This document shows, piece by piece, positions 18,361 through 28,545 of a stretch of DNA of 64,000 nt. Under the pieces are notes generated by a model. It worked only from the letters and a program-made list of their open reading frames with translations. It was not told the DNA's origin and did not search any database. How positions within the stretch are numbered: position 1 is the first letter of the stretch; each line of letters opens with the position of its first letter. This stretch comes from Phycisphaerales bacterium (GTDB lineage: Bacteria; Planctomycetota; Phycisphaerae; Phycisphaerales; UBA1924), in the NCBI GenBank assembly GCA_020853975.1, contig JADYXW010000010.1, forward strand, positions 23,016 through 87,015, in the 5' to 3' direction. Both the position numbers and the translations under genes were made by a program.

Positions 18361-18414
18361 GCACGCGCGGGCGAACGACTGCGGGGGCGAGCGGCCGCGG
18401 GGGCGGTCGGGCGT

Positions 18415-19164
18415 TCACTGGATGAGGGACCGGAGTGCGGCACCGACGCGCTGCGCGGTGAGGGCGGCGCCGGGCGAGTCTGAATGAATGCAGATGGTGG
18501 TTGGCCTGAGCGGGATGGTGCCGCCCGAGGCTGTGGGTGCGCCCAGGCCCTGCGCGATGCGGAGGGCCTGGGAGGCGGCGCGGCCCTGGTCTGAGATGAC
18601 GGCGCCGGGGGTGGAGCGCGGGGCGAGGGAGCCATCGTCGAGATAGAGGCGGTCGGCGAAGGCTTCTGTCCAGACGGGGCGTGAGAGGCGGCGCCATGTG
18701 TCGACGGCGCGCGAGCCGCAGCGGCCCACGAGGGCGGCGTGCGGGCAGGTTTTTTCGACAACACGGGCGATGAGAGCGGCGAGTGCTGGGTCTTCGCAGG
18801 CGTGGTAGAGCGCGCCGTGGGGCTTGACGTGGGAGAGGTCCGCGCGGAGATCGCGGGCGATGTCGCGGAGCGCGGAGATCTGCGAGGAGAGACTGGCTTC
18901 GAGGTCGGCGGCCGAGATGGCCATGACGGTGCGGCCGAAGTTCGCGCGGTCGGGGTAGGACGGGTGCGCGCCGAGGCGGACGGAGTGAGAGAGGGCGAGG
19001 GTGGTGACACGGCGCATGGAGGCGGGGTCGCCCGCGTGCCCGCCGCAGGCGATGTTGGCGGCGGCGATCCAGGGCATGAGGAGGTGGTCGGGGGTTGGGG
19101 AGCCTTCGCCGACGTTGCACTCGCCGAGGTCGCAGTTGAGGAATGGGACTTCGGGGGCGCTCAT
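18415..19164 (-). CDS. pxpA: 5-oxoprolinase subunit A (LamB/YcsF family)
   Basis: 249 residues. PxpA works with PxpB and PxpC to open 5-oxoproline (pyroglutamate) to glutamate using ATP. Family motifs are FLNCDLGE at the N-terminus, AANIACGGHAGD, RLGAHPSYPD, HVKPHGALYH and TICIHSDSPGA. Start ATG 19164 overlaps the pxpC stop as ATGA, so it is translationally coupled. It is the last gene of the order fbp-pxpB-pxpC-pxpA. It converges on rpmH with a 54-base gap in which I see no terminator. Confidence 0.93.
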   Translation of the reverse strand: MSAPEVPFLNCDLGECNVGEGSPTPDHLLMPWIAAANIACGGHAGDPASMRRVTTLALSHSVRLGAHPSYPDRANFGRTVMAISAADLEASLSSQISALRDIARDLRADLSHVKPHGALYHACEDPALAALIARVVEKTCPHAALVGRCGSRAVDTWRRLSRPVWTEAFADRLYLDDGSLAPRSTPGAVISDQGRAASQALRIAQGLGAPTASGGTIPLRPTTICIHSDSPGAALTAQRVGAALRSLIQ

Positions 19165-20120
19165 GCGGGGAGAGGTGGCAGGAGGGCGTCGAGAGCTTGC
19201 TGCTGGTCGATGAGGAGCGTACGTGCTGCGTCGAGGGTGATGGGCGCGAGGCGGGCGCGGGCGCCGGGGCGGAGCTGGCCAATGGCGGGGATGTCGGCGG
19301 CGATGACGGAGGCGACGAGGGGGTAGCCGCCCGTGACGGGGCGTTCCGGACCGAGGAGGATGAGTTCACCCTCGGGGGTGCGTTGGACGGCGCCGGGCGG
19401 GGTGGGCTCGCTGGTGCGTGGCGGGTGGGTACACGCGGGACCGCCGACGAGGCGGACGCCGACGCGGCTGGAGCGAGCGCTGACGGTAAGGTGCGAGTCG
19501 AAGATGGCGGGTGCGTGCTCGGGCGGGATGAGTGCGGCGTCGGGGCCGGGGAGGACGCGGAAGGTTGTGCGGAGCGAGTGCGCGGCGATGAAGCGACGGA
19601 GGGATGCGGGGTCGGGGGTCGAGCGTGGCGGCGGAGTCGGTGCGCCGATGGGGATGGAGTCGCCCTCGCGGAGGGGTCTGCCCGTGAGGTTTGGGAAGGC
19701 GGCGGCGAGGTGCGCGGACCGGCTGGCGAGGACGGGCGGGGTATCGACGCCGCCGGCGATGGCGAGGTAGAGGCGGCAGCCCGAGAGGATGGGGCCTAGC
19801 ACGAGTTCATCGCCCGGGAGGAGCGTGAAGGGCTGGAAGAGCGGGACCGCGAGCGTGCTGCCGGCGCGGCGGATGAGCGGCGAGGCATCGGCGCCGGCGA
19901 GGGCAACGCGGGCGGCGCCCTCGGCGCGGAATGTGTCGCCCGAGAGCGTGCACTCGATGGTGGCGGAGTGGTCAGGGTTGCCGACGAGGCGGTTGGCGAT
20001 GCGGAGGGAGAGGTGGTCGGCAGCGCCGGAGGGAGCAACGCCCAGCGAGGCGAAGCCGGGGCGGCCCAGGTCCTGGATGGAGGATTGGAGGCCGGGGGTG
20101 ATGACGCGAAGGGCGGTCAC
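19161..20120 (-). CDS. pxpC: 5-oxoprolinase subunit C (biotin-dependent carboxyltransferase-like, KipA family)
   Basis: 319 residues. Recognised by LRVITPGLQSSIQDLGRPGFASLGVAPSGAAD at the N-terminus (read in blocks), the LVGNP block, and GPERPVTGGYPLVASV near residue 275. It forms the ATP-dependent part of 5-oxoprolinase with PxpB. The start is GTG 20120, which overlaps the pxpB stop as GTGA; a longer frame to 20531 runs through pxpB in another frame and is rejected. It ends in an ATGA overlap with pxpA. Confidence 0.92.
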   Translation of the reverse strand: MTALRVITPGLQSSIQDLGRPGFASLGVAPSGAADHLSLRIANRLVGNPDHSATIECTLSGDTFRAEGAARVALAGADASPLIRRAGSTLAVPLFQPFTLLPGDELVLGPILSGCRLYLAIAGGVDTPPVLASRSAHLAAAFPNLTGRPLREGDSIPIGAPTPPPRSTPDPASLRRFIAAHSLRTTFRVLPGPDAALIPPEHAPAIFDSHLTVSARSSRVGVRLVGGPACTHPPRTSEPTPPGAVQRTPEGELILLGPERPVTGGYPLVASVIAADIPAIGQLRPGARARLAPITLDAARTLLIDQQQALDALLPPLPA

Positions 20121-20767
20121 GGCGTCGGCACTCGCGTAGGGATGAAGCGGACGCGGTCGCCCGGCTGGAGGAGCGTGGGGCTCGCGGCGAGGGGGTCGAA
20201 GAGCGTGAGGTTGGTGCGGCCCAAGAGGCGCCAGCCACCGGGCGAGTCGGCGGGGTAGATACCGGAGTATGGGCCGGCGATGGCGACGGTCCCGGCGGGG
20301 ACACGGGGGCGAGGGGAATCGAGCCTTTGGACGCGGAGTTGTGCGGGGAGGCCTTCGAGGTATGCAAAGCCGGGCGCGAAGCCCATGAAGCGGACGGTGT
20401 ATGAGGCGGAGGCGTGGAGGTCGATGAGGGCCTGTGGCGAGAGCCCGAGTGAGGAGGCGAGGGGGAGGAGGTCGGGGCCGGATGGGCCGCCGTAGAGCGT
20501 GGGGATGTCGATGGTGCGGGGCGGGTGGCACGGGGCAAGGTCTTGGCGGGCGAGGGCGGGCGCGATGGCGGCGGCGGCGCGTGCGAGGTCTATGCCCGGG
20601 GAGAAGATGGCGGCGAGGGTGTGATGGCCGCAGACGAGGTCGAGAAGGCCGGCGGGTGGCGCGGCGAGGATGGCGTGGCGCACGAGTGCGGGGTTGGGTG
20701 CGGCGATGCGGAGAGCGGAGTCGCCCAGGGGCTGGATGGAAGGCGGGGATGGGCCTTCGGCGGGCAT
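20117..20767 (-). CDS. pxpB: 5-oxoprolinase subunit B (KipI/allophanate hydrolase subunit 1-like)
   Basis: 216 residues. Family signatures are IQPLGDSALRI at the N-terminus, FMGFAPGFAYLEGLP, PRVPAGTVAIAGPYSGIYPADSPGGW (in blocks) and LGRT. PxpB pairs with PxpC. ATG 20767 lies 5 bases after the fbp stop, so the whole set is one transcription unit. The order B-C-A is the common bacterial order. No glutathione or gamma-glutamyl enzymes are next to it. Confidence 0.92.
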   Translation of the reverse strand: MPAEGPSPPSIQPLGDSALRIAAPNPALVRHAILAAPPAGLLDLVCGHHTLAAIFSPGIDLARAAAAIAPALARQDLAPCHPPRTIDIPTLYGGPSGPDLLPLASSLGLSPQALIDLHASASYTVRFMGFAPGFAYLEGLPAQLRVQRLDSPRPRVPAGTVAIAGPYSGIYPADSPGGWRLLGRTNLTLFDPLAASPTLLQPGDRVRFIPTRVPTP

Positions 20768-20772
20768 GGGTG

Positions 20773-22704
20773 CTACCAGCGCATGGAGGCGTCGTGTTCG
20801 CGTTCGAGACCGACGTCGTAGGCGTTCACGAGAGCTTCGAGGTCTGCGATCCGGCCCTGGAGGTCTTCGCCCTTGGCGGTGTCGGCGATGGTGCGGGGCT
20901 TTGGATAGGAGCGGATGGTGGTGACGGTCGGGAGGATGTCGGCGTCGGATTCGAGGACGGCGGCGACGCCACGGAAGGGGGAGTGCTCGCAGAGGTCGAT
21001 GCGGTCTGGGCGAAGGACGAGGGTGTAGCCTCGGTCGCCGTAGGCCTGGCTGAAGGCGCCGTCGATGGTGACGGCGTTGCCGCCCTTCTTGACGGGCTGC
21101 TCGCCCTTCTCGATCTTGACGGGGACGTGGCCGTTGACGACGAGGACATCGTCGGAACAGCCGAAGAGGCGGCCGATGCGTTTCATGAAGTCGGCGTCGT
21201 GCATGAGGTCGAAGTAGGGGTTTTTGAGTTCCTTGTGGGCGTTCTTGTCGGCGACGAAGTAGGTCTCGAAGGTGGAGAGCTTGTCCTTGCCGAAGAGGGG
21301 TGAGCAGGGACCACCCCACAGGTACCAGAGCCAGTCGGCGTCGGAGTCGAGTGCGAACCAGCGCTTGCGGACGGCGCGGCGGACGACGGTGTTCATGGCG
21401 TCGAAGAGGTCACGGCCCGAGACGAGCTTGCCGTCGACGGAGATGGCGAGAGGCTGGCCCTTGTCGTCGACGGGGACGCAGGCGTGGAAGACGAGGACAT
21501 CGTCTCGCCGGGTCCACATGCCGCCGTGGCGGATCATCCACTCGACATGCTCACGGAGGCGCATGGAGCGTGTGAAGGACTCCTTGAGGCGGTCGATGCA
21601 GGCCTGCTCGTCGGGGGAGTAGGCGTAGGGGTCGTCGGGGTTGAGGGTGGGCAGGTGGGAGTCGAGCATGGGGTGCGAGACGCCGCCGAGGTCGACGGAG
21701 GAGCGGTCCTTGCTGATGCGGTGGAGGAGGCGGCGGTGGTCGAGGCCCCACTCGGGGTGGCGAGCGAGCATCTGGCCCTCGGACTTGAACTGCATGACGG
21801 CGATGGCCTTCTGCATGCGTGCGACGACCTGCGCGTCGCGGAAGCCCTCGCCCTTGGGCATGAAGCGTTCGGCGGGGTCGTCGGCGTAGACCTGGCGGAC
21901 GAGTCGCTCGATGGGGGCCATGATGACGCCGTAGCCCTCTTCGAGCTGGGAGAGACGGCGGTATCGGGCGGAGAAGCGGAGGGTGGTGAGCATGCAGGGC
22001 TCGTGCCCGAGGTGGGCGCCGATCCAGATCATGTCGTGGTTTCCCCAGAGGAGATTGACGTTCGGCTGGCGGCGGAGGGTGTCGATGACACGGTCCATGC
22101 GCGGGCCCCGGTCGCCAAGGTCTCCGGCGACGAGGAGCTCGTCGCAGGCGAGGTTTCGGATGAGGCGGGCGGCGGCGCGGACGGCGCCCCAGTCGCGGTC
22201 GTAGCGTGCGAGCTCGGCGAGGAGTTCTTTGACGTACTGGGGGCGCTGGCCGCCGCCCATCTCGATGAAGAGCTCGCGGTACCAGCCTGGGAGGAGGCGT
22301 TCGAAGTGGACGCGGCGGTAGGTCTTGCGGAGTTCCTTGATGATCTCGAACTGGGCGGAGAGGGTTCGGAAGACCCATCCCGGGCGGTCACCGCGTGCGA
22401 CGATGCCGTGGGAGAGGCGGTTGATGGCCTCTCGGGGGTAGTAGAGGACGGCGAGGAACTCGTGCTTGTCCTGGGGGGAGAGGCGTGGGCCGAGGATGTC
22501 ATCGACGAGCGTGCGGAGACGGCCCGAGGCGTTGTTGATGACGTGGCGGAGCTTGGCGTCCTCGCCGTGGATGTCGGAGATGACGTGGACGACGCCCATG
22601 GGGAGGGAGAGGCGGGCGCGGAGTGCGGCGGCCTCGGCGATGGCGGCGTCTGAGGTGGGGAACTGTGCGGCGAGCGCGCGGAGCGTGGAGCGATCTGTGG
22701 GCAT
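20773..22704 (-). CDS. fbp: Fructose-1,6-bisphosphatase class III
   Basis: 643 residues, the normal size of class III (Firmicutes-type) FBPase. It removes the C1 phosphate from fructose-1,6-bisphosphate in gluconeogenesis. The calcineurin-like metallophosphatase motifs are SDIHGE (residues 43-48), GDLGDRGP, LWGNHDM and, later, VVNGHVPVK. ATG 22704 has AAGGA upstream; the longer frame to 23043 runs into the divergent gene and is rejected. TACACT at 22735-22740 on the minus strand is a likely -10 box with a leader of about 23 bases. The four genes fbp-pxpB-pxpC-pxpA are packed with a 5-base gap or overlaps. Confidence 0.93.
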   Translation of the reverse strand: MPTDRSTLRALAAQFPTSDAAIAEAAALRARLSLPMGVVHVISDIHGEDAKLRHVINNASGRLRTLVDDILGPRLSPQDKHEFLAVLYYPREAINRLSHGIVARGDRPGWVFRTLSAQFEIIKELRKTYRRVHFERLLPGWYRELFIEMGGGQRPQYVKELLAELARYDRDWGAVRAAARLIRNLACDELLVAGDLGDRGPRMDRVIDTLRRQPNVNLLWGNHDMIWIGAHLGHEPCMLTTLRFSARYRRLSQLEEGYGVIMAPIERLVRQVYADDPAERFMPKGEGFRDAQVVARMQKAIAVMQFKSEGQMLARHPEWGLDHRRLLHRISKDRSSVDLGGVSHPMLDSHLPTLNPDDPYAYSPDEQACIDRLKESFTRSMRLREHVEWMIRHGGMWTRRDDVLVFHACVPVDDKGQPLAISVDGKLVSGRDLFDAMNTVVRRAVRKRWFALDSDADWLWYLWGGPCSPLFGKDKLSTFETYFVADKNAHKELKNPYFDLMHDADFMKRIGRLFGCSDDVLVVNGHVPVKIEKGEQPVKKGGNAVTIDGAFSQAYGDRGYTLVLRPDRIDLCEHSPFRGVAAVLESDADILPTVTTIRSYPKPRTIADTAKGEDLQGRIADLEALVNAYDVGLEREHDASMRW

Positions 22705-22734
22705 GGGGGTCCTTGTGAAGGATGTCGCGGGGCA

Positions 22735-22779
22735 AGTGTAGAAAGGGCGGAGTACGGGCTGCGCGCCGTGTGGTAGACT
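22735..22779. promoter_or_regulatory. Divergent promoters of fbp (leadered) and the PSCyt1/DUF1501 gene (leaderless)
   Basis: Minus strand: TACACT (22735-22740) lies upstream of fbp, leaving a short leader with AAGGA before ATG 22704. Plus strand: TAGACT (22774-22779) ends 7 bases before ATG 22787, with no Shine-Dalgarno, so a leaderless mRNA is predicted. This decides the start at 22787 rather than the GTG codons at 22781 and 22784. Confidence 0.5.
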
Positions 22780-22786
22780 CGTGGTG

Positions 22787-24712
<1,926 letters not shown>

Positions 24713-24751
24713 GGTAGGGCCTCCCGGGGTCGGGCGGGGAGTTCGCGAGTC

Positions 24752-24765
24752 GGCACGGGCTTTGC
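24752..24765 (+). promoter_or_regulatory. Putative sigma-54 (-24/-12) promoter of the flagellar operon
   Basis: GGCACGGGCTTTGC matches the sigma-54 consensus GGCACG-N4-TTGC at all ten fixed bases, with exact GG-N10-GC spacing. It lies directly upstream of flgI, and sigma-54 control of flagellar genes is widespread. The predicted transcript start (about 24777) falls at the flgI ATG, which would make the mRNA leaderless. Confidence 0.55.
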
Positions 24766-24777
24766 GATGTGCCCTGC

Positions 24778-25863
24778 ATGGGACTCCGCGCACGCTTCAA
24801 AGGGTTGGTGACGCTGGTGGCGATGGCGGCGGGATGCCTTTGCCCGTGGGCTCGGGCGGGGACGGTGCAGGACCTCTGCCGTCTGAAGGGCCAGGGCGAG
24901 TCGGTGCTGGTGGGTGTGGGCCTGGTGGTTGGCCTTCCCGGGACCGGGGACGACGCGAAGGACCTGGTGACGGCCCGGCCCCTGATGGAACTGCTGAAGA
25001 ACACGGGCGCCGGGGTTGACAGCACGGAGAACTTTCAGAAGTCCAAGTCGGTGGCGCTGGTGAGCGTGTCGTGCACGGTGCCCCGCGAGGGGGCGCGGGT
25101 GGACGACACCCTGGACGTGCAGGTGACGACGCTGAACACGTGCAAGTCGCTGAAGGGCGGGCGGCTGTTTCTGACGCCGTTGACTGGCCCGATCAAGGGG
25201 AGCGCGGTGTTCGCGGTGTCGGAGGGGACGATCCTGACGGAGGGGACGACCGAGACGCAGGCGCGGGTGATGGGCGGGGCGCGGATGGTGCGTGACGTGC
25301 TGATGCCGGAGATCGGGGACGTTTTCGACCTGATCCTGGACAGGCCGTTCGAAGGATGGGGCGCGGCGACGCAGGTGGCGGTGGCGGTGAACGCCAAAGC
25401 GAACCCGGGAGGCCCGCCCGTGGCGAAGGCGATCGATGCGCGGACGGTGCGGGTGACGGTGCCGCAGGCGGAAAGGCCCGATCGGGCGGGGTTTGTGGCG
25501 GATGTGCTGAGCGCGGACGTGTCGCTGTCGCAGGTGACGGAGCAGGCGCGGGTGCTGTACAACACACGGACCGGGGCGATCATCGCGGCGGGAGACGTGG
25601 AGATCGGGGCGGTTGCGATCACGCACGGGAACCTGTCGATCACGACGACGACGCCGCCCCAGACGGGAACGGAGCGGAACCCGGTGGTGAAGAGGGAGCG
25701 CTGGGTGGGTGTGGAGACGGGAGCGCGGCCTTCTGAGAAGGCGAAGCTGGCGGACCTGCTGGCGGCGTTCAAGCAGCTTGACATCCCCGCGCAGGAGCAG
25801 ATCGGGGTGCTGCAGATGCTGCATCGGATGGGCAAGCTGCAGGCGCGGATCGAGGAGTATTGA
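24778..25863 (+). CDS. flgI: Flagellar P-ring protein FlgI
   Basis: 361 residues; builds the P-ring around the flagellar rod in the periplasm. A Sec signal is present (about residues 1-28, ending WARA). Family motifs are GVGLVVGLPGTGDD, the MELLKNTG block, VTTLNTCKSLKGGRLFLTPL (in blocks), ARVMGGARMVRDV and the C-terminal AAFKQLDIPAQEQIGVLQMLHRMG. ATG 24778 is preferred; GTG 24769 in frame would only add three residues. No Shine-Dalgarno is visible. It heads the cluster flgI-flgJ-flgN-flgK-flgL-fliW-csrA-flagellin. flgH (L-ring), usually adjacent, is not in the window. A P-ring implies a Gram-negative type envelope. Confidence 0.95.
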   Translation: MGLRARFKGLVTLVAMAAGCLCPWARAGTVQDLCRLKGQGESVLVGVGLVVGLPGTGDDAKDLVTARPLMELLKNTGAGVDSTENFQKSKSVALVSVSCTVPREGARVDDTLDVQVTTLNTCKSLKGGRLFLTPLTGPIKGSAVFAVSEGTILTEGTTETQARVMGGARMVRDVLMPEIGDVFDLILDRPFEGWGAATQVAVAVNAKANPGGPPVAKAIDARTVRVTVPQAERPDRAGFVADVLSADVSLSQVTEQARVLYNTRTGAIIAAGDVEIGAVAITHGNLSITTTTPPQTGTERNPVVKRERWVGVETGARPSEKAKLADLLAAFKQLDIPAQEQIGVLQMLHRMGKLQARIEEY

Positions 25864-25865
25864 GC

Positions 25866-26252
25866 ATGATGACCGGCACCGGAGCGCTCGTTGGGATCGG
25901 TTCGGGGGCCGGGGAGCCGCTGGGGGCGCTGCGCGCAACGCCGGGAGGCACGGACGATGATCAGCGGCTGTTCTCGGCCGCGCTGGCGCGGGCGAGAGCG
26001 GGCGGGAAGGGCGAGGCCCGCGAGGCGGCGGAGCAACTGGTGGCGGCGAGCCTGGTGAGCCCGGTGCTGAAGTCGCTGCGGGAGTCCACCGGGGCGGCGG
26101 GGCCGTTCGCACCCGGGCGCGGGGAGCGCATGTTCCGGGAGTTACAGGACGCGGTTCTTGCGCAACGGCTGGTGAAATCCGCGCAGTGGCCGCTGGTGGA
26201 CGCGTTGGCACAGCGGATGCTGCAGCGTGGCGGCGGGAGCAGCGCGCCATGA
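25866..26252 (+). CDS. flgJ: FlgJ-type rod-binding protein
   Basis: 128 residues. Residues 55-120 (LVAASLVSPVLKSLRES, then ERMFRELQDAVLAQRLVKSAQWPLVDALAQRML) match the rod-binding domain of FlgJ, which caps rod assembly. There is no muramidase domain, as in single-domain FlgJ of many phyla. The start is one of two adjacent ATG codons (25866 or 25869), 2-5 bases after the flgI stop, so translation is coupled. The stop overlaps the next start as ATGA. Confidence 0.78.
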   Translation: MMTGTGALVGIGSGAGEPLGALRATPGGTDDDQRLFSAALARARAGGKGEAREAAEQLVAASLVSPVLKSLRESTGAAGPFAPGRGERMFRELQDAVLAQRLVKSAQWPLVDALAQRMLQRGGGSSAP

Positions 26253-26794
26253 GCCGGATGACAGCACAAACCCGGACGACGGCCTGGACGCTCGCAGCGA
26301 TCGCGGCGGAGCTGGAGGCGGTGGTCGGCGGGTATGAGGAGGCGTATCGGTCGCTGGAGGCGGCGGCGGTGGCCCACCGGGACGCACTGCGGCGCGGGGA
26401 CTCGGCGGGGGCGGCGGTCGCGACGGGCGCGGAGGGGCCGGCGCTGCTGAAGATCGGGGACCTGGACCGGAGGCGGGACGCGCTGATCAACGGGGCTGCG
26501 GAGGTGCTGCCCGGGCTGAGGGGGAAGAGGCAGGTGACGCTGGGGGTGATCGCGGCGTCGCTGCCCGGCGCGGGGAGCGAGCTCGCGGCGCGTGCGGCGG
26601 GGTTGAGGGTGCTGGTGGCGCGAACGGCGGGGCTGCTGGAGAGCCTGGAGCGTGCGAGCCGGAGCCTGGCGACGCACTTTGAGGGCGTGCTGAGGCAGGT
26701 CAGCATGCGGGTGAGCCACAGCGGGACGTACGGGCGGCGCGGGTTTGCGGAGGCCGGGCCGGCGGTCGTGTCCGGGCTGGATATCCGGAGCTGA
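26249..26794 (+). CDS. flgN: FlgN-like flagellar export chaperone
   Basis: 181 residues, almost wholly helical and rich in Ala and Leu, with the sequence order of FlgN proteins: an N-terminal helix (AAELEAVVGGYEEAYRSLEAA), a basic turn (KIGDLDRRRDALI) and a C-terminal helix before a Tyr/Gly-rich tail (SHSGTYGRRGFAEAG). FlgN holds FlgK and FlgL monomers in the cytoplasm before export. Identity is supported mostly by position directly before flgK and by the fold pattern. ATG 26249 overlaps the flgJ stop (ATGA). Confidence 0.72.
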   Translation: MSRMTAQTRTTAWTLAAIAAELEAVVGGYEEAYRSLEAAAVAHRDALRRGDSAGAAVATGAEGPALLKIGDLDRRRDALINGAAEVLPGLRGKRQVTLGVIAASLPGAGSELAARAAGLRVLVARTAGLLESLERASRSLATHFEGVLRQVSMRVSHSGTYGRRGFAEAGPAVVSGLDIRS

Positions 26795-26805
26795 AGGAGC
26801 AGCGC

Positions 26806-28542
26806 GTGTCACTCTCAGCGGCGTTCAACATCGGGCGGTCGGCGCTGGCGGCGGGACAGATCGGCCTGCAGGTGGCCGGCAACAACATGGCGAACGCGGC
26901 GACGGCGGGGTACAGCCGCCAGATCGCCAGGCTGTCGCCCCTGAGGTCGAACAACACGGTGTCGGGGCTGGGGATCGGCGCCGGGGTGCAGGTGAGCGCG
27001 ATCCAGCGGCAGGTGGACGCGGCGATCGAGGCGAGGCTGCGCTCGGCGACGGCGGACAACGCGTTTGCGCAGGTGCAGGCGGGGATCTTCTCGCAGATCG
27101 AGGACGCCCTGGGCGAGCTGGGGGACGACGACCTCTCGTCGCAGATGTCGTCGTTCTTCACCGCGTGGTCGGAGCGCGCGAACCAGACGCAGAGCGACAC
27201 GTCGGTGGTGCAGAGGGGCGACCAACTGGCGGCGTTCGTGAAGAGGCTGCGGGGCGACCTGAGCAGGCAGCGCGGGCAGGTGGAGGCCCAGCTCTCGGCG
27301 GGGGTTGAGCGGGCGAATCAGTTGCTCGAGACCGTGGCGGACTTCAACCGGCAGATCTCGGAAGCGGAGGTCGGCGGGAACACGGCGAACTCGCTGCGGG
27401 ATCAGCGCGACCAGGCGGTGCTGGAGCTTTCGGGGCTGATGGACGTGACGGTGATCGATCGGGGTCGTGAGGGTGTGGACGTGCTGGCGGGCTCGACGCC
27501 GGTGGTGCTGGGGGCGGTCAGCCGCGGGGTGGCTGTCAGGCGTGACACGCAGGGTGGAGAGACGAGCGTGAGCGTGGCAGTGGCGGCGGACGGGACGAGG
27601 CTGGACCTGACGTCGGGGCAGCTGGGGGCCCTGCTGAGCCAGCGGTCGGAGGCGGTGGACGCGACGATCGCGAGGCTGGACCAGATCACGTCTCAACTCA
27701 TCCTGGAAGTCAACAAGCTGCACAGCACCGGAGCGAACGCGCGGGGGCTTCGGAGCACGCAGTCGCAGGTCACGATGTCGACGGCGGACCGGGCGCTCGC
27801 GCTGAACGACCCCGGGAACACGGCGATGACCGGGCTGCCCTTTCAGGCGGTGAACGGCGGCTTTCTGGTGCACGTGAGGCACGACGCGAGCGGGACGGTG
27901 CGGACGGTGCGGGTGAACGTGGACCTGGACGGGCTGGACGCGACGGGCGCCCCGGGGTTCGGGGACGACACGTCGGCGGAGGACATCCTGGGGGCGCTTG
28001 ACGCGGTGCCGGGCCTGAACGCGACCTTCGGCGGGGATGGACGCCTGCGGGTGACCTCGGAGGACGGGTACTCGTTCAACTTTGCGGAGGATTCGTCGGG
28101 CGTGCTGGGTGTGCTCGGTGTGAACTCGTACTTCACGGGGACCGACGCGTCGGATATCGCGGTGCGGGCGGACCTGCTGTCGGACAGCGCGGGGCTGAGC
28201 GCCGGGCGGATCGTGAACGGGACGCTGGTGGAGAACGGGACGGCGCTGGCGATGGCGGGGCTGCAGAGCGCGGGGATCGAGGCGCTGTCCGGGGTGGCGC
28301 TGCCGCAGGCGTGGCGTGAGACGATGCAGCGGGTGGGATCGGACGCGGCGAAGGCGAACAGCCGCGCCGACGCGGCGCTGATCGTGGAGGAATCGCTGAG
28401 CGCCCAGCGAGCGGCGGTAAGCGGGGTCTCGCTGGATGAGGAGGCGATCAGCCTGATGGAGGCGCAGCGGCAGTACGAGGCGGCGGCCAGGCTGATCACG
28501 GTGGCGCAGGAGATGGCATCCACGTTGCTGGAGCTCGTGTAG
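26806..28542 (+). CDS. flgK: Flagellar hook-associated protein 1, FlgK
   Basis: 578 residues; joins hook and filament. N-terminus SLSAAFNIGRSALAAGQIGLQVAGNNMANAATAGYSRQ (in blocks) and C-terminus EEAISLMEAQRQYEAAARLITVAQEMASTLLELV are the paired FlgK D0/D1 helices. The middle (residues 330-440) is a beta-rich insert. The start is GTG 26806 with GAAGGAG upstream at 26793-26799. flgL follows after 3 bases. Confidence 0.95.
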   Translation: MSLSAAFNIGRSALAAGQIGLQVAGNNMANAATAGYSRQIARLSPLRSNNTVSGLGIGAGVQVSAIQRQVDAAIEARLRSATADNAFAQVQAGIFSQIEDALGELGDDDLSSQMSSFFTAWSERANQTQSDTSVVQRGDQLAAFVKRLRGDLSRQRGQVEAQLSAGVERANQLLETVADFNRQISEAEVGGNTANSLRDQRDQAVLELSGLMDVTVIDRGREGVDVLAGSTPVVLGAVSRGVAVRRDTQGGETSVSVAVAADGTRLDLTSGQLGALLSQRSEAVDATIARLDQITSQLILEVNKLHSTGANARGLRSTQSQVTMSTADRALALNDPGNTAMTGLPFQAVNGGFLVHVRHDASGTVRTVRVNVDLDGLDATGAPGFGDDTSAEDILGALDAVPGLNATFGGDGRLRVTSEDGYSFNFAEDSSGVLGVLGVNSYFTGTDASDIAVRADLLSDSAGLSAGRIVNGTLVENGTALAMAGLQSAGIEALSGVALPQAWRETMQRVGSDAAKANSRADAALIVEESLSAQRAAVSGVSLDEEAISLMEAQRQYEAAARLITVAQEMASTLLELV

Positions 28543-28545
28543 CGC

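Noticed and set aside
18220..18414. Replication origin near rpmH
   Set aside because: No dnaA, no DnaA-box cluster and no AT-rich unwinding region; rnpA is also absent.
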